Source: Mactra quadrangularis
Lineage: Eukaryota; Mollusca; Bivalvia; Venerida; Mactridae
DNA: 64,000 nucleotides
Reading direction: 5' to 3'
Assembly: GCA_025267735.1 (NCBI GenBank)
Contig: CM046309.1
Location: 34,757,202-34,821,201 of the forward strand
The notes beneath the pieces were generated by a model that saw nothing but the letters and a program-made list of their open reading frames with translations, searched no databases and was not told where the DNA came from. Positions within the stretch are counted from its first letter, which is position 1. The number at the start of each line of letters is the position of its first letter. The translations under genes were made by a program, and so were the position numbers. Positions 1-10,440 of the stretch are shown here, in pieces.

Positions 1-317
1 TATTGTTCATGGGACCAACGTATTCATTGATACAAGTTTAGCTTCGAACACATTTTTAGATAATGGAAAGGTTTGTACGTGTAGTGTACAAGCAGATTTA
101 GGGAAGGTAATGACAGTGAAGACTCTGTTCTCTGGTACACCTAACAGCGAATGTGGCAGTGTCATCCCATATACTTTAACTGACAGTTCAACCATCTTTA
201 ACAATGTGTCATGTACTTCTCAGGCGGCCTTCAATGTGACGTCGAAAGTCATATCAGTAGATTTCTTGAAAGTTCAGCCTCCTTACGACAGTGACTATTG
301 TATTGACTTTGACCTTG
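1..317 (+). CDS. Gene A, first visible exon (partial at 5' side)
   Basis: Open in the frame starting at base 2, 105 codons, ending with a phase-1 GTAAGT donor. It encodes an extracellular-looking sequence with Cys pairs (VCTCSV, SECGSV, VSCTSQ, DYCIDF) and two N-x-S/T sequons. No acceptor is visible near base 1, so the exon starts before the window. I do not recognise the domain; the spacing before LDLa modules would fit a CUB-like domain, but that is a guess. Confidence 0.75.
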
Positions 318-3300
318 GTAAGTATGTTCACGTGTTATCAGTATGGGACCAAGCCCTACCACAATGGCCCATCCTAGGCTCCTCTTAACAACCATTTTAT
401 GTAGCCGGTTCAAAATATATGTGAATACAAAATCAGACGATTCTAACATGTAGTATAAGTAATGTTTTAGATATACATTGAATATTAAACGAGTTAATTA
501 ATTGGGCAGTTTAGATCAGTCCTGGGATGGACGTGTGGGGTAGGGCTTGGTCCCTACCAATGACATGTGAGTATGATGACATTCCTATTTAAACAATTGC
601 ATTTGTCGCTACTGTTACATGATCTGATCTGAGATTGACTATTTTATCTGTGTAAATTGTACCTGTCCAGTCAGCAAGTTGCTCAGTTTATTTGTCTTTA
701 GGAAACATTTGATTTCAATCTGTTTTCAACTAAACTCCCTGCAGCGGTTATGGTTTTCAACTTGTGGTTAAAGACTTAATTGCAGATGATGCAAATATGT
801 GACGTAAGTTTAAATACCAATCCAGTTTGTGACGAGTTGCCGATCTTGATACATTTAATGATTCTGAAATGGGACCTCGCACGATAGGTGATGACAACTG
901 TGAATACGATAATGAAAATGATTTGTGTTGTAATGATATTGATGATGATGATGATAATTATGATAAGGAGGTGTAATAATGATGATGATAATTATGGTGA
1001 TAGTGGTAATGATGATGATAATTTAAATAAGGTTGACGATTGTAATAATGATGGTGGCAATGATGAGGAGGTTTATGATATTGATGATAGTGATAATTTT
1101 GGTGTTGATGATAATGATGACAGTGGTGATGGTAATAATGGTATGTGTGCTGGTAATAATAATAGTAGGGTACTGTGATGATGATGATAATTGTTGCTGT
1201 GGTGGTGATGGTGATGAATGTGGTGATAATGGTAATGGGCATTTTGGTGGTGATAATAATGATGGCAGTGGTGATGATAAAAATGTAGTGGGGTGATGAT
1301 TATGATGATGGTGTGTTCAATGTATGTGATAAAGATAATGATAGATGATTATGATGACTATGGTATCTGTCATGGTTTATTTATTTTATTTTAGTTTATT
1401 GTAATGACACAGATTTTCAATGTGATAATGGAGATTGTATACCAGACAGTAGCAGGTGCGATGCATTCCCTGATTGTGATGACGGATCTGATGAGGATTG
1501 TGGTAAGTAAATAAAGTTTTTTTTCTTTACTTCATTCAGTGTGCCAAACTCCTTACAGTGCTTACGTCACGCTTTGTTATTGATTTGGTAAAGGGAAATA
1601 ACCACTGCGAGGAGTTTGGCAGTGTGCTTTTTTTTATTTTTTGCTATTGAACACCTTGAGGCAAGTGTGGGATTATTGCACCCAGAGCCTGGTTTAAAGT
1701 CACAGTGGCAATCATTTTGTCATGGTCGATTCCAAGGCGGAAATACCTAAGAGTATTATTTGTTATTTGTTTGTGATGTCCTTTTTATAAATAAACTAAC
1801 TGTTTTTGGCTGTGTAGTAGGTCTGTGTTTTACTGTCTGTTGTTGTTCCGGGTAGTTTTACTTCCCCTCCCCCTTTTATAAACCTATAATAGGTTTTATG
1901 GACATTTTGGACCCGATATAGTGTACTTGTCCCTTGTGAAAGATACTGAAAACTTGAAATACAAGAATTTCGGGATTTTGAAAATCATGATCCCTGCCAA
2001 ATGTAAGAAGTATTTGAGTAATAATGTTCCATCAAGAACATTGCTCAGGCAACAATAATTTAACCAGTGCTCATGAATCATGATACCAATCTCTGTAAAT
2101 TGATATCCTGTAGAGCATTGTCGTACAGGATCTCTACTGTCTCCGTGGAAGGTCACGTCGAGATTAACTTTGTGTCGACCAATCAATGCGTAGCTTTCAT
2201 ATAGACGAAACACTATTAATAACATTTTGATTTCGTAATTTCTATTTTTAGACCAAGGTTTGCAAGCTAATTTAACAGCGGTATTATTCAGAGTCTGCGA
2301 TTGGACAGCTCATTTCAAATTGCGTGACGTAGACGATGTAAACAAGTTACGTATCATAACAATTTCGTCATGAATATTATTATGAGAAAAGGTCACCCGA
2401 ACGTGACCTTCGTTTGAAAAAGGCCAGATCTAAATTAGCGAGTAGGCGAGCGGAAAATTTTAGATCGCATTTTAATCAGATTGTCATGATACTTTCTATA
2501 CTTTGTCAGTATGTTTTTTTCTTATTTAAAACAGGAGCAACATGTGCAGAAGGTCAGCTGGCTTGTGACAATGGCCAATGTATATCACCTGCACAATTTT
2601 GTGACGGAAAACCTGATTGCACTGATGAATCCGATGAAAATAACTGCGGTAAGTTATAGTTTAAGCCACTGCGGTTTGACTTTGAAAACAAAACGTCACT
2701 GAACATTGGACATTTTGAACGATTTCGAGAGTTCAAAGTTACTCCTTGGAAAATTCCTTCCTTGTCATTCTTTTACATTTGTTTGTCATTGTTATGTTCC
2801 TCAGTTTCAATAAATCGTTCTTTTTGTGTTTTGGCCGTGACTCTTGCTAAGCGATGAATTCAACAAACGCATTTGTATTGAGTGCTGGAACGCTTAATCC
2901 TTTTAAGAATGACTTTGTTTTTTATTAAAAAATAGATGTACCAAAATGCTCAAATATTAAGGTGAACGAATGTTTCAGGTATTTGTGTACCGAGGAGCCA
3001 ATACACTGTTAAATGTCTCCAGATTCTTTCCATATATTTTACAAACAAAAGTTCCTGTGTATTATATGGAGACCAGAAGTTTTAATTATTTTGAAAACAA
3101 CATTCGGTACACATCGACGAATGCTGCGCTACAAGTGCACTTGTTGATTGTTTGCTAATAGAATCAAGAGTGGTTTTCTGCATGTTAATTCATATGAGGG
3201 TTTTTCGGGACCAATGAAATAATGAAGAAGTTTAAGAATTTCTAATTTCTTCTAGACCAGATTTCTTGGGTTTCACTAAACAGGTATGTATTTCAAAACA

Positions 3301-6300
3301 TGTAAAATACGAACATCTGTACATGTATTTTACTTCTTTAAATCGTTTTTCAGAAAATTCGACTGTGATTCAAACTACAAGTGAGTATGTATTAACACTT
3401 TTCTGAATCGGAGTTTGAAAAAAATCAAGATTTTTGTTTCTAAATTCTGTTCAGTTTCTGACAAAAAAACCCAACCTTTTACCAAAAACTGATGCCAAAC
3501 TTTATACATTTTAAAGCTTATAAGTATGTGCTATCCTTTCAACTTTCATTTGGTACAGCCTCCTGTTCACCGCTTTGTTCTACAATATAACGCTAAAAGT
3601 GACCGTCAAAACAATGGACAACGTAAATTCGGAACAAAAACATCTTCATAAGGCGTATCAAATGTGGCAGAACCCATGTTTAAATATTCGCGGGTTGTAA
3701 ACGAATGGAGATCACTAAAGTCAATTACCAATTGCCGTCATTTATACTAATGCGGGCTTCTCGTTTTCAATCGTTCTGTTTTGAAAGACGTTTCAATGTG
3801 CACCAACAGACGTGGTGATTAATTTGTTTATTGCTCAATATGAGTCATTTAATATGACATTTAAATGGAGTTAAGTTATCACAGTCGAGTCAAATAATGC
3901 CTAACCCGGTGTTTTTGGCACGTATAGATTTTCGATTTGTGGAATTGAAATTACGCACATGCGTTAAGTGCGTGATGATAGATACTCGCCTGGTCACAAC
4001 GATGACACGATGATGATACTATGATGTGTGTGATTGTAAAATAATCATCATACCCGAGTTTTACATTATCGTACCATCGTGAATCGCCATTCATGTAGAC
4101 AAAACAATAGCTAAACGGAACACTGTGGTATAGTTCGTACAAAAAAACCACTGTTTATATAAACTATACGATGAACTAATCCATGGCAGGGGATGCTCAG
4201 GGTGATAATTATTTTTACGTCATATTCAGCACATATATAGGCCATATATACGACGGCCAGCTCTTCCTACTTTAGGTTTTCTGGACACTTTTCTATCACC
4301 AGTACTAACTTACCCTACCACGAAGCCGACAACTCATGTATATGGTATGACCTGCCGCGACCGGCTTTCGAACCCGCGATCTCCGGATTCGAAGTCGGAC
4401 ATGCTTACCAAGTACGCCACGGCCGCGGCTCGGGTTGACATTTAAGTATGTTTTATAAGTGTCTTGATGAAGTTATGGTTATGCGATCTACCATTAAAAG
4501 CATGATTGACCAAGGGCTGGTGGTTTATCCGCCACAATTATTTTGTTGAAATGAACTATACAACTTTTATTTTCAATACTGCCTACCTCTGGAATGGATC
4601 GTTTCATTTTTAATGTTTGCACAAGCACGTTTGGTTATTTTGTTCGAACTTCGTATACATAAATGTTTTAGCCAGTTTTTTTCCCTATTCTAGGTGCTCC
4701 AGTGGGTCCTCTCATCACTATACAGTGTTTCTATAGTGAACTTAAAACAACAACTACATTGACAGAAGGTAAGGAAGTGAACCCCGAAATATTATTACTA
4801 TAAAAAACAGGAAAAATAATTGCCCTTATTAATCAATAAAATATTTCGAGACATTTTACAAATTACATTATTTATCTACTTGAACATCCTTAAAAGGGAC
4901 CAAGGTTTGGTAAATCCTTAGTCCATAAACAAGTGGGTTACATATGGGCAAGCCCCAAGTTATGTTTTTTTTAATGTTTCCAGTCCTAATTACAATGTAA
5001 AACATATTGGTAATATCTTGGCTGCCTCATACGGTCCTATATTGTTTAACCATCTTGGGTTGCTCACATTTTCCAGTAAGTGTATGACTTATGTCAACGA
5101 CAACCTCTCCTTCCAAATCAAGCAATGGTTTCAAAACATCTATTGCAGTAACAACACCAACCACTCAGACTGTTCCTGAGACAACAAGCAACACTCAGAC
5201 TGTACCTGTAACGACACGCACCACTCCGACTACACCTGTAACAACACGCACCACTCAGACTGTACCTGTGACAACAAGCACCATTCAAGCTGTTCCTGAG
5301 ACAACCAGTTCACAACAGTCAACTTTAGAACCTTCTATTCCAGTGACGTTAGAAATTACTACGAAAACAAGCACTGATGATGACAATTCTAAACCAGGTA
5401 TAGTTTTTACTTTGTTTTGAGATTAGAAAATACAGTGAAAGTTTAAAAGCTCGACTTTTTATACAGTATAAACAATGAACTAATCCATGACAGGGGATGC
5501 TCAGGATGACAATAAAGTATGTAACTTTAATATGTTAGATGTGTGTCTTGTTGGTGTAATTTTAAAGCGTTCTACCATTACAAGCATGATTGACTAAGGG
5601 GTTGTGGTTTATCCGCCACTCTAATTTTGTTAGAATGAATTATACAACTTTTATTTTCAATTTTGTCTATCTCTGAAATTGATTTTTTTATTTTTAATGT
5701 TTTCTCAAACACATTTTGTTATTTTGTACAAATTACTCAACAGAGCATGCTTATGATTTCTCCCGTTTGTCTTTGAATAGGAGGCCATAAACATTTACAA
5801 TGACACCGAGTAAGGAAGTCTGTGTAAGACCGTTAATAAGTCTAATGATTGAGGGGCCGTGGGTTCGATTTGTCACTAGTAACGACATGAATATTATATT
5901 TGCTAAGGTCAGCTGAATTTGACACATACTTCAAGCGTGTCAGTTGTAAAATAAAATCAATTACGTGCATGTAGAATTTTAGATCGTTTTTTATATCAGA
6001 TTTAAAACACATTTATCATTTTTCTACTTAAAATTCAAAATGTAGAAAACTGTATTTGGTCACTCATCCTAATAAAGTATTTTGAAACAATTCTAACCAT
6101 TACAGATGTAAATATTTTGTAATAATACTGATATAGAGGGTATTTGTTTATTTTGGCGTAAGATCGATTTTTATTTCACGAGTGAGCTAAGGATTCAATA
6201 TTTTCACGAGTGACGTAGCCATGAGTGAAAATATAATATCATCAGCTCACAAGTGAAATAAATAGATCTTACACTGAAATAAACAAATTTTCTGTTCATT

Positions 6301-8585
6301 GTATGCTTCAAACTGGCTTTTTGTAAAGTTTAATTTTGATATGTCATCAAACCAGCGCATCCAAACGGTGAAAATAACAAATTTATTTTCATTATTTCAA
6401 AAAAGTGGAATATCGATTTTTATTTCACCGATAAATCCCGGTATTCCTCTGGAAAGCGTATAATAAAAATACTTATTGATGATTATATCAATTTATCAAC
6501 AAATTTTAAATGTGTCAGTTAATACATGTACGTATACGTATATCATCAGATGTAGCTTTATACATTTTAAGGCCAGACCAAACTAAATTTGTTTAACATG
6601 TAAAATGTTATATTTTTATTAGTAGCTATAGGCCTCGTGATTGGAGTGACATTGTGTGTATTAGTCCTTGGTGGTGTTGCTTTGTTTGTGTGGTTAATAA
6701 GAAAAGATAAAAGGTAAGTATTCGCCATTACTGTGCAAACTATGTATTATTTGTATATTGAATGCATCCTATAACATATTACATGTATTCTGAATACTCG
6801 TTAAACAGTCATTTTTGTTTAATATTAGCATGCTACTCAAACAATAAGGTGTTTGCAGGAAATGTTAAGTATAAGGACCATCATAATCGGTGGTATTTAT
6901 AACTGAATAGTCTTAGATTGAGGCAAAATCCCCGCAGAGGTTATTTCTCTTTATTAAATCAATAACCACTGCCACCACAAGTAAATTCGTCCCCCAGGGA
7001 GCCGAATATTGTTTTCATCTTTTTCTGTTACATTTCAATATTTTCTACAAATTGAGTCTTCTTATTGTAAATTATGATGTTCAAAGTGCATAAAGATAAA
7101 AATTCACTGCGAGACGTTTGGGCATTCTGATTTACGTGTTGACAGTGGTTAAAGTAGCAAAGCGTCACGTAAGCACTGTGCGGAGTTTGAGATTAAGGAA
7201 ACCTTTCAGGGGCGGATCCAGGATTTTTTCTTGGGGTTCCAAACGTTTTCTTAGGGGGGGGATTCAAACTTTCGAACCACAACCTATACTCTGTTTGCAG
7301 AATAAAGTAACATAGTAATTATAAAAATTACAAAAATCTATGTTAAAAACTAAGGCAATCGAAACGAGTATAAGCTTTGTATGACTGTTTCTTAATTCAA
7401 AAACTGCTTCTTGTTACTTGAAAATGGCTTGTAACGGTTAAAAATACACTCATGGACGGGTATATTATGGAAATTTCAAGGAGATTCGGTGCCCCTGACC
7501 CCCTGCTGGATCCGCCTATGTCCTTTCTTGAAAATTAACGTATAAGAAGAAGTTGGCAGCTCCGTGTGAGAAAGTAAGCAAGTACAGTGTACTGTTAAAA
7601 AATCAAACTCACCGCAGCGATTATTTCCCTTTATTAAATCAATAAACACTGCCACCACAAGTAAATACGTCCCTCAAAGCCGAATATTTTTCCCTCTTTT
7701 CTTTTACATTTCATTGTCTTTTAAAAAACTGTGTCTTCTTGCAGTTAATTATGATGTTCTTAGTACATGCACATAAGTAGCAGTGTAAGCACTGTGAGAA
7801 GTTAGGTAAAAAATAATTGTTCCAGGAAAGTTGGCCATGACAAGAATTATTAAAATAAAAAAGTTTTGATAAATGACGTAAAATTCAAATTTAACATTAT
7901 GTGCTCATTTTTCTGGGATTTCTGATTCGCTATACAACCACTTTCATGCTACTTGCATACGTAATGGGAGATAATTTGAGTAACGCTGCACACGTTGTAT
8001 GCAGTATTCATTGAGTAACTGCCCTTCATATATATTCAGCCCTTTTCGTCCACAACTATAAACCATGGTCTATACTTTGTTAATTTTATAATTACGACTT
8101 CTTGGTTTGGTTTAGCTTATACTTGCATGGATTTATTTTAGTTTGCTTGTGAAACAAGTTTCAGTTTACAACTGAATTTAATTGCTCTGTCGAGTCTGGT
8201 CTCTCCCATGAATAAGCTAGTAGAAAAAAGATTTAAGCTTAGAGGTAGGATTTGGTGAGATTTGAACCCAGTTTCCAAGGTTAACTACTCCACCACGCCC
8301 GCTTCTGATTGGATGCCCTAACCTGCCCTGAATTCGATCTCCGTAAACATATATCCTGTAGAACGTTGTAGCGAGTATGCGAGCGGAAAATTTTAGATTG
8401 GGTTTTAAGCAGATTGCCCTGAATTATTTTTGGAAGAATCCAGTCTAGAATTACTGACGTGGAGCTATTAATGATAATTTTGTAGCACGTACTTATATTT
8501 ACTGTTATATAGGTTTAAGAAATATGTGGTTAGTAGATTGAGGAAAAGGAGCCACCCTGAAGTCACATCACAGGAAATGAAATAG
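1..8585 (+). CDS. Gene A: type I membrane protein with two LDLa modules, Thr-rich stalk, TM helix (3' part of gene)
   Basis: Spliced coding region, cut by the left window edge. Exons: 1-317, 1395-1502, 2535-2648, 3354-3380, 4694-4768, 5149-5397, 6623-6713, 8513-8585; all introns are GT-AG. Every junction from exon 1 to exon 7 is phase 1, the last is phase 2, and the sum from base 2 is 1053 nt (350 codons plus stop) with no frame break, which strongly supports the model. Order of parts: an extracellular segment with several Cys (no confident family; a CUB-like fold is possible), two LDL-receptor class A modules, a Thr/Pro-rich stalk probably heavily O-glycosylated, one transmembrane helix, and a cytoplasmic tail of about 26 residues rich in Lys/Arg. 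This resembles CUB/LDLa surface receptors. Ligand and function are unknown. No internalisation motif (NPxY) is seen in the tail. Confidence 0.85.
318..1394 (+). other. Gene A intron with GAT/GATAAT microsatellite
   Basis: Intron between the first visible exon and the first LDLa exon. Positions 888-1320 are a degenerate GAT/AAT trinucleotide tract. Nothing else recognised. Confidence 0.7.
888..1320. repeat. (GAT)n/(AAT)n imperfect microsatellite
   Basis: About 430 bp of imperfect GAT, AAT and GGT triplets. It gives long low-complexity open frames on both strands (Asp/Asn-rich on +, Ile/His/Tyr-rich on -) that are not genes. Confidence 0.9.
1395..1502 (+). CDS. Gene A, LDLa module 1 exon
   Basis: A 108-nt symmetric 1-1 phase exon, acceptor TTTTAG, donor GTAAGT. 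It encodes one complete LDL-receptor class A repeat with six Cys: [16 protein letters not shown], then [10 protein letters not shown] at the C-terminal end. The acidic DxxxDCxDGSDE pattern is the family's calcium cage. One module per 1-1 exon is the classic arrangement of shuffled extracellular modules. Confidence 0.93.
1503..2534 (+). other. Gene A intron
   Basis: Contains the small MITE at 1544-1619 and a segment at about 2425-2490 that recurs at about 8369-8420 (shared GAGCGGAAAATTTTAGAT). A perfect inverted repeat AAGGTCAC-6 nt-GTGACCTT lies at 2389-2410. No coding potential seen. Confidence 0.6.
1544..1619. mobile_element. 76-bp MITE with near-perfect TIRs, copy 1
   Basis: Ends are CCAAACTCCTTACAGTG and CACTGCGAGGAGTTTGG, reverse complements with few mismatches. 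It is flanked by a 7-bp direct repeat CAGTGTG (1537-1543 and 1620-1626). A second complete copy is at 39694-39775, and rearranged pieces lie between 6920 and 7810. The superfamily is not identified. Confidence 0.8.
2535..2648 (+). CDS. Gene A, LDLa module 2 exon
   Basis: A 114-nt symmetric 1-1 phase exon (acceptor AAACAG, donor GTAAGT) encoding a second complete LDLa repeat: [16 protein letters not shown], then [18 protein letters not shown]. All six Cys and the acidic calcium ligands are present. It follows module 1 with no linker beyond Gly-Ala. Confidence 0.93.
2649..3353 (+). other. Gene A intron, no recognised element
   Basis: AT-rich intron; short open frames only and no repeat recognised. 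Confidence 0.5.
3354..3380 (+). CDS. Gene A, 27-nt microexon
   Basis: Called from frame continuity: acceptor TTTTTCAG, donor GTGAGT, 1-1 phase. It encodes ENSTVIQTT, which adds an N-glycosylation sequon at the start of the stalk. Being symmetric, it could be skipped without a frameshift, so it may be alternative. Confidence 0.65.
4153..4650 (+). repeat. Intronic duplication, copy 1 (interrupted by a SINE)
   Basis: Shares GAACTAATCCATG, GGGGATGCTCAGG, AGCATGATTGAC, GTGGTTTATCCGCCAC and TACAACTTTTATTTTCAAT in the same order with copy 2 at 5463-5735. Copy 1 has about 220 extra bases (about 4211-4436), which are the SINE. Confidence 0.85.
4211..4436 (-). mobile_element. tRNA-derived SINE inserted in the duplicated intron segment
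   Basis: Read on the minus strand, the head (about 4436-4354) starts GCGGCCGTGGCGTACTTGG (box A-like) and carries CGGGTTCGAAAG (box B-like). The first seven bases pair with CGGTCGC at the end of the tRNA-like part. The anticodon and T stems are imperfect, so it is a SINE head and not a working tRNA. A degenerate TSD (GGGTGATAATT / GGGTTGACATT) flanks it, and copy 2 of the duplication gives the empty-site sequence. Confidence 0.75.
4694..4768 (+). CDS. Gene A, stalk exon
   Basis: 75-nt 1-1 phase exon (acceptor TTCTAG, donor GTAAGG). It encodes the start of the stalk: [17 protein letters not shown] followed by a Thr run and LTE. It fits the frame between the 27-nt microexon and the Thr-rich exon. 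Confidence 0.75.
4769..5148 (+). other. Gene A intron
   Basis: 380 bases; no element recognised. An ATG at 5091 continues the downstream frame, but an in-frame TGA at 5085 and the fitting acceptor at 5147-5148 place it in the intron. Confidence 0.6.
5149..5397 (+). CDS. Gene A, Thr/Pro-rich mucin-like stalk exon
   Basis: 249-nt 1-1 phase exon (acceptor ATTGCAG, donor GTATAG). It encodes tandem copies of a unit like [12 protein letters not shown], about 12 residues (36 nt), followed by a Ser/Thr/Glu tail ending DDDNSKP. High Thr/Ser/Pro content suggests dense O-glycosylation. The coding minisatellite could vary in copy number between alleles. Confidence 0.8.
5463..5735 (+). repeat. Intronic duplication, copy 2 (uninterrupted)
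   Basis: Partner of 4153-4650, offset by about 1.3 kb. The two copies bracket the exons at 4694-4768 and 5149-5397. It lacks the SINE found in copy 1 and so represents the pre-insertion state. Confidence 0.85.
6141..6475 (+). mobile_element. Repeat with terminal 150-bp palindrome, copy 1
   Basis: 6141-6290 is an imperfect palindrome: TATTTGTTTATTTTGGCGTA at one end, TACACTGAAATAAACAAAT at the other. It is followed by about 185 bp of single-copy-looking sequence. The whole about 330-bp unit reappears in inverted orientation at about 11052-11386. Confidence 0.8.
6623..6713 (+). CDS. Gene A, transmembrane exon
   Basis: Phase-1 acceptor (TATTAG), phase-2 donor (GTAAGT). It encodes an uninterrupted hydrophobic helix, [20 protein letters not shown], followed by WLIRKDKR as stop-transfer. 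This gives a single-pass type I topology with the LDLa modules outside. Confidence 0.88.
7207..7521 (+). mobile_element. GGCGGATCCAGG-family DNA element, copy 1
   Basis: Left end CAGGGGCGGATCCAGG and right end GCTGGATCCGCCTATG form TIRs. The interior has the internal landmark CAAACTTTCGAACCACAAC, shared in inverted orientation with 8990-9275. CCTTT occurs at 7202-7206 and one base after the right TIR (7522-7526), an almost clean 5-bp TSD. Confidence 0.7.
8250..8306 (-). repeat. tRNA-like SINE head remnant
   Basis: On the minus strand GCGGGCGTGGTGGAGTAG, then TGGGTTCAAATC (box B-like). The cloverleaf is incomplete, so it is probably a SINE remnant. Confidence 0.45.
8513..8585 (+). CDS. Gene A, last coding exon
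   Basis: Acceptor TTATATAG with phase 2, completing an Arg codon from the TM exon. It encodes [20 protein letters not shown] then EMK and TAG at 8583-8585. A short basic cytoplasmic tail with no recognisable signalling domain. Confidence 0.82.
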
Positions 8586-8655
8586 AATAACCAACTTCAG
8601 GATTCAGAATCACATCACTACAATCAGAGTTTTGAGATTACAAAATAACGTACAG

Positions 8656-8661
8656 ATTAAA
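8656..8661 (+). terminator. Possible poly(A) signal of gene A (ATTAAA)
   Basis: ATTAAA variant 71 bases after the stop codon. The next canonical AATAAA is at 9406-9411, beyond two transposons, so either could be used. Confidence 0.3.
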
Positions 8662-8806
8662 TGAAAAATATCAAAATTGTTACAAGATCAGGAAATAAGC
8701 TTCTTCCCTGTATACATGTATAATCCTATAGTATATAATCTAATCCACTAGTACAGTTTGTGCAAATTGATCTGAGACTGACTAATACATAGCACACTTT
8801 TGTAAC

Positions 8807-8980
8807 TACAGTAAAGTTCCGCTATTAAGACCGGCAAAATCGATGGTCTTAATCGGTCCGAATCGGTCTTATTATAGAGACCCTTTTGTTCACAAATTAA
8901 GCATTTGGGTTTTAATAATTGTCTCAAATCGCATGATTTTGAAATAACAAAAGTGGTCTTAATAGCGGAACTTTACTGTA
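8807..8980. mobile_element. 174-bp MITE with perfect 26-bp TIRs, TA target site (Tc1/mariner-like)
   Basis: The first 26 and last 26 bases are exact reverse complements (TACAGTAAAGTTCCGCTATT at the outer left). The outermost TA on each side is probably the duplicated target dinucleotide. Inside, GGTCTTAAT motifs repeat. A degenerate relative is at about 41984-42136. Superfamily assignment is inferred from the TA and the CAGTA start. Confidence 0.88.
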
Positions 8981-8989
8981 CACTACTTT

Positions 8990-9275
8990 CATAGGCGGAC
9001 CTAGCGGGAGGGGGTCAGAGGGTCCGGACCCCCCCCCCCCCCCTGGAAGTTCCAAAATGTAACTGTTCATTAGTGTATTCCTTGATAGTAAGTTATTTTA
9101 AGTAGCATGAAGCAATTTTTCTCGGTGCTTAACATAGATTTATGGTAGTTTTTATTATTGGTGTGTTGCATTATTGTGCAAAATTGTATAATGTGGTTGT
9201 GGTTCGAAAGTTTGGACCCCCCTTAGAAAAAGTTCGGACCCCCCCCCTCCCGAAAAAATCCTGGATTCGTCACTG
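8990..9275 (-). mobile_element. GGATCCAGG-family DNA element, copy 2, with 5-bp TSD
   Basis: Starts CATAGGCGGACCTAG and ends ATCCTGGATTCGTCACTG. ACTTT flanks both sides (8985-8989 and 9276-9280). It shares the GGTTGTGGTTCGAAAGTTTG landmark with 7207-7521 in inverted orientation. It includes a run of 16 or more C near 9030. Confidence 0.8.
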
Positions 9276-9405
9276 ACTTTTAACTTTCTTCTGACTAAAT
9301 AATTTGTTAACAGTACAGGTATTCAGTTTTGTCTCGAGTCAATTACACAAGATATACTCACTTTAATAATTATATAATCAGATATAACTTAATATGATAA
9401 GTATA

Positions 9406-9411
9406 AATAAA
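9406..9411 (+). terminator. AATAAA, possible distal poly(A) signal of gene A
   Basis: First canonical hexamer downstream of the gene A stop codon on the + strand. Its use is not demonstrable from sequence alone. Confidence 0.3.
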
Positions 9412-10371
9412 ACCCTACCCCGTTTGTAACAGTATGGATGCTTTTAATGTGCCAAAGAATTTAAATGGTTAGCACATTTACAAGTCTAGCTGTTCTATAC
9501 CATATTTTTCATTTTAGCTTGATTGCAAAATTACATATTACAACTATAATCATTTATTTTGCAATTTTTAATTTTTAATACATGTTTATGAATTTTATAT
9601 ACGTTTCGGAAATCAATTTGTTCGTTTGGTCGAAAAGCACCATTTCTGTTGGGCTATATATATCTAAATATCAAATGTGGAACAAACACACAAAAAACAA
9701 CTTGTGAATAACGGTCTTCTTCCATAATAGTGTGTATTAATTACTTTCATACAGATCATCTGTGGTATAAGTTAGCTATAGACTAATGGTAAACAGTTCA
9801 ATTATGAGTGTTATAAGATTACAAACAAGATTGAGCGGGTAGTTGTAGAATGTCCTCAAGATTCAAATTTGGGACATGTTGAAGACAACGTGAGTGGACA
9901 AAGAGTTGAAGGTAACAATGGACCTTATCATGGCAGACATTGACTTACCAGACTTTGGTTGGTCCTTGTGTTTAATTTCATAGATTTTTTTTCTGTTTCA
10001 TTAATTTAAACTATTAGCCTAGAACTCAGATCATCACTAGTAATCGAGCATTGTTCTCATTCAAGAGTCTTCTTTTGTTTGAAGTTTGGTTGTTTACCGG
10101 GTTCCGTCCGCTCCATATAGACGCATTATGTACAGACCCGGACTAGACAACTTGAAAGTTCATATCCTAGAGAGATATTGCATTGAAAACCTTCATCTAG
10201 TAGTCTTCATTAAGTTTCCTTACAGTGTTGCTCTCGCCATCAACCGGGCTTGGGACAGCCGAATCTTGGCATCATTCATTTTATTGAATAAATGAACAGT
10301 AAACATGTATGCTTATATACATACCATTGGAACTTGATTTCATAATCGTCAATCTTATATGTCTTATTGAG

Positions 10372-10440
10372 CATTCTCGTACCCAGAGGTTATCAAGATT
10401 TTCAAGCTATTATCGAGAATCGTGATAGCCTCTGGGAACG
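10372..10440. mobile_element. Small palindromic MITE (CATTCTCGTACCCAGAGG), copy 1
   Basis: GCATTCTCGTACCCAGAGG pairs with CCTCTGGGAACGAGAATGC; the arms also contain ATCAAGAT and its partner. Other copies are at 10520-10592 and 45029-45112. Confidence 0.8.

Larger units (their letters stand above)
3381..4693 (+). other. Gene A intron with SINE and left half of an intronic duplication
   Basis: Positions 3381-4150 hold nothing recognised. 4153-4650 is homologous to 5463-5735 in the intron after next but is interrupted by a tRNA-derived SINE. Confidence 0.65.
5398..6622 (+). other. Gene A intron with duplication copy 2 and a palindromic element
   Basis: Holds 5463-5735 (homologous to 4153-4650) and the palindromic repeat at 6141-6475. 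Confidence 0.65.
6714..8512 (+). other. Gene A last intron, repeat-rich
   Basis: Contains pieces of the 76-bp MITE family (6920-6975, about 7121-7200, 7600-7665, about 7770-7810), a GGATCCAGG element at 7207-7521, and a tRNA-like SINE remnant at about 8250-8306 on the minus strand. Confidence 0.6.

Noticed and set aside
888..1296. Long open frames rich in Asp/Asn (+) and Ile/His/Tyr (-)
   Set aside because: They are translations of the GAT/AAT microsatellite; low complexity on both strands and inside an intron.
5091..5148. ATG at 5091 as the start of the Thr-rich protein
   Set aside because: The frame is closed just upstream (TGA at 5085), while an acceptor at 5147-5148 joins in phase with the preceding exon and with all later exons.
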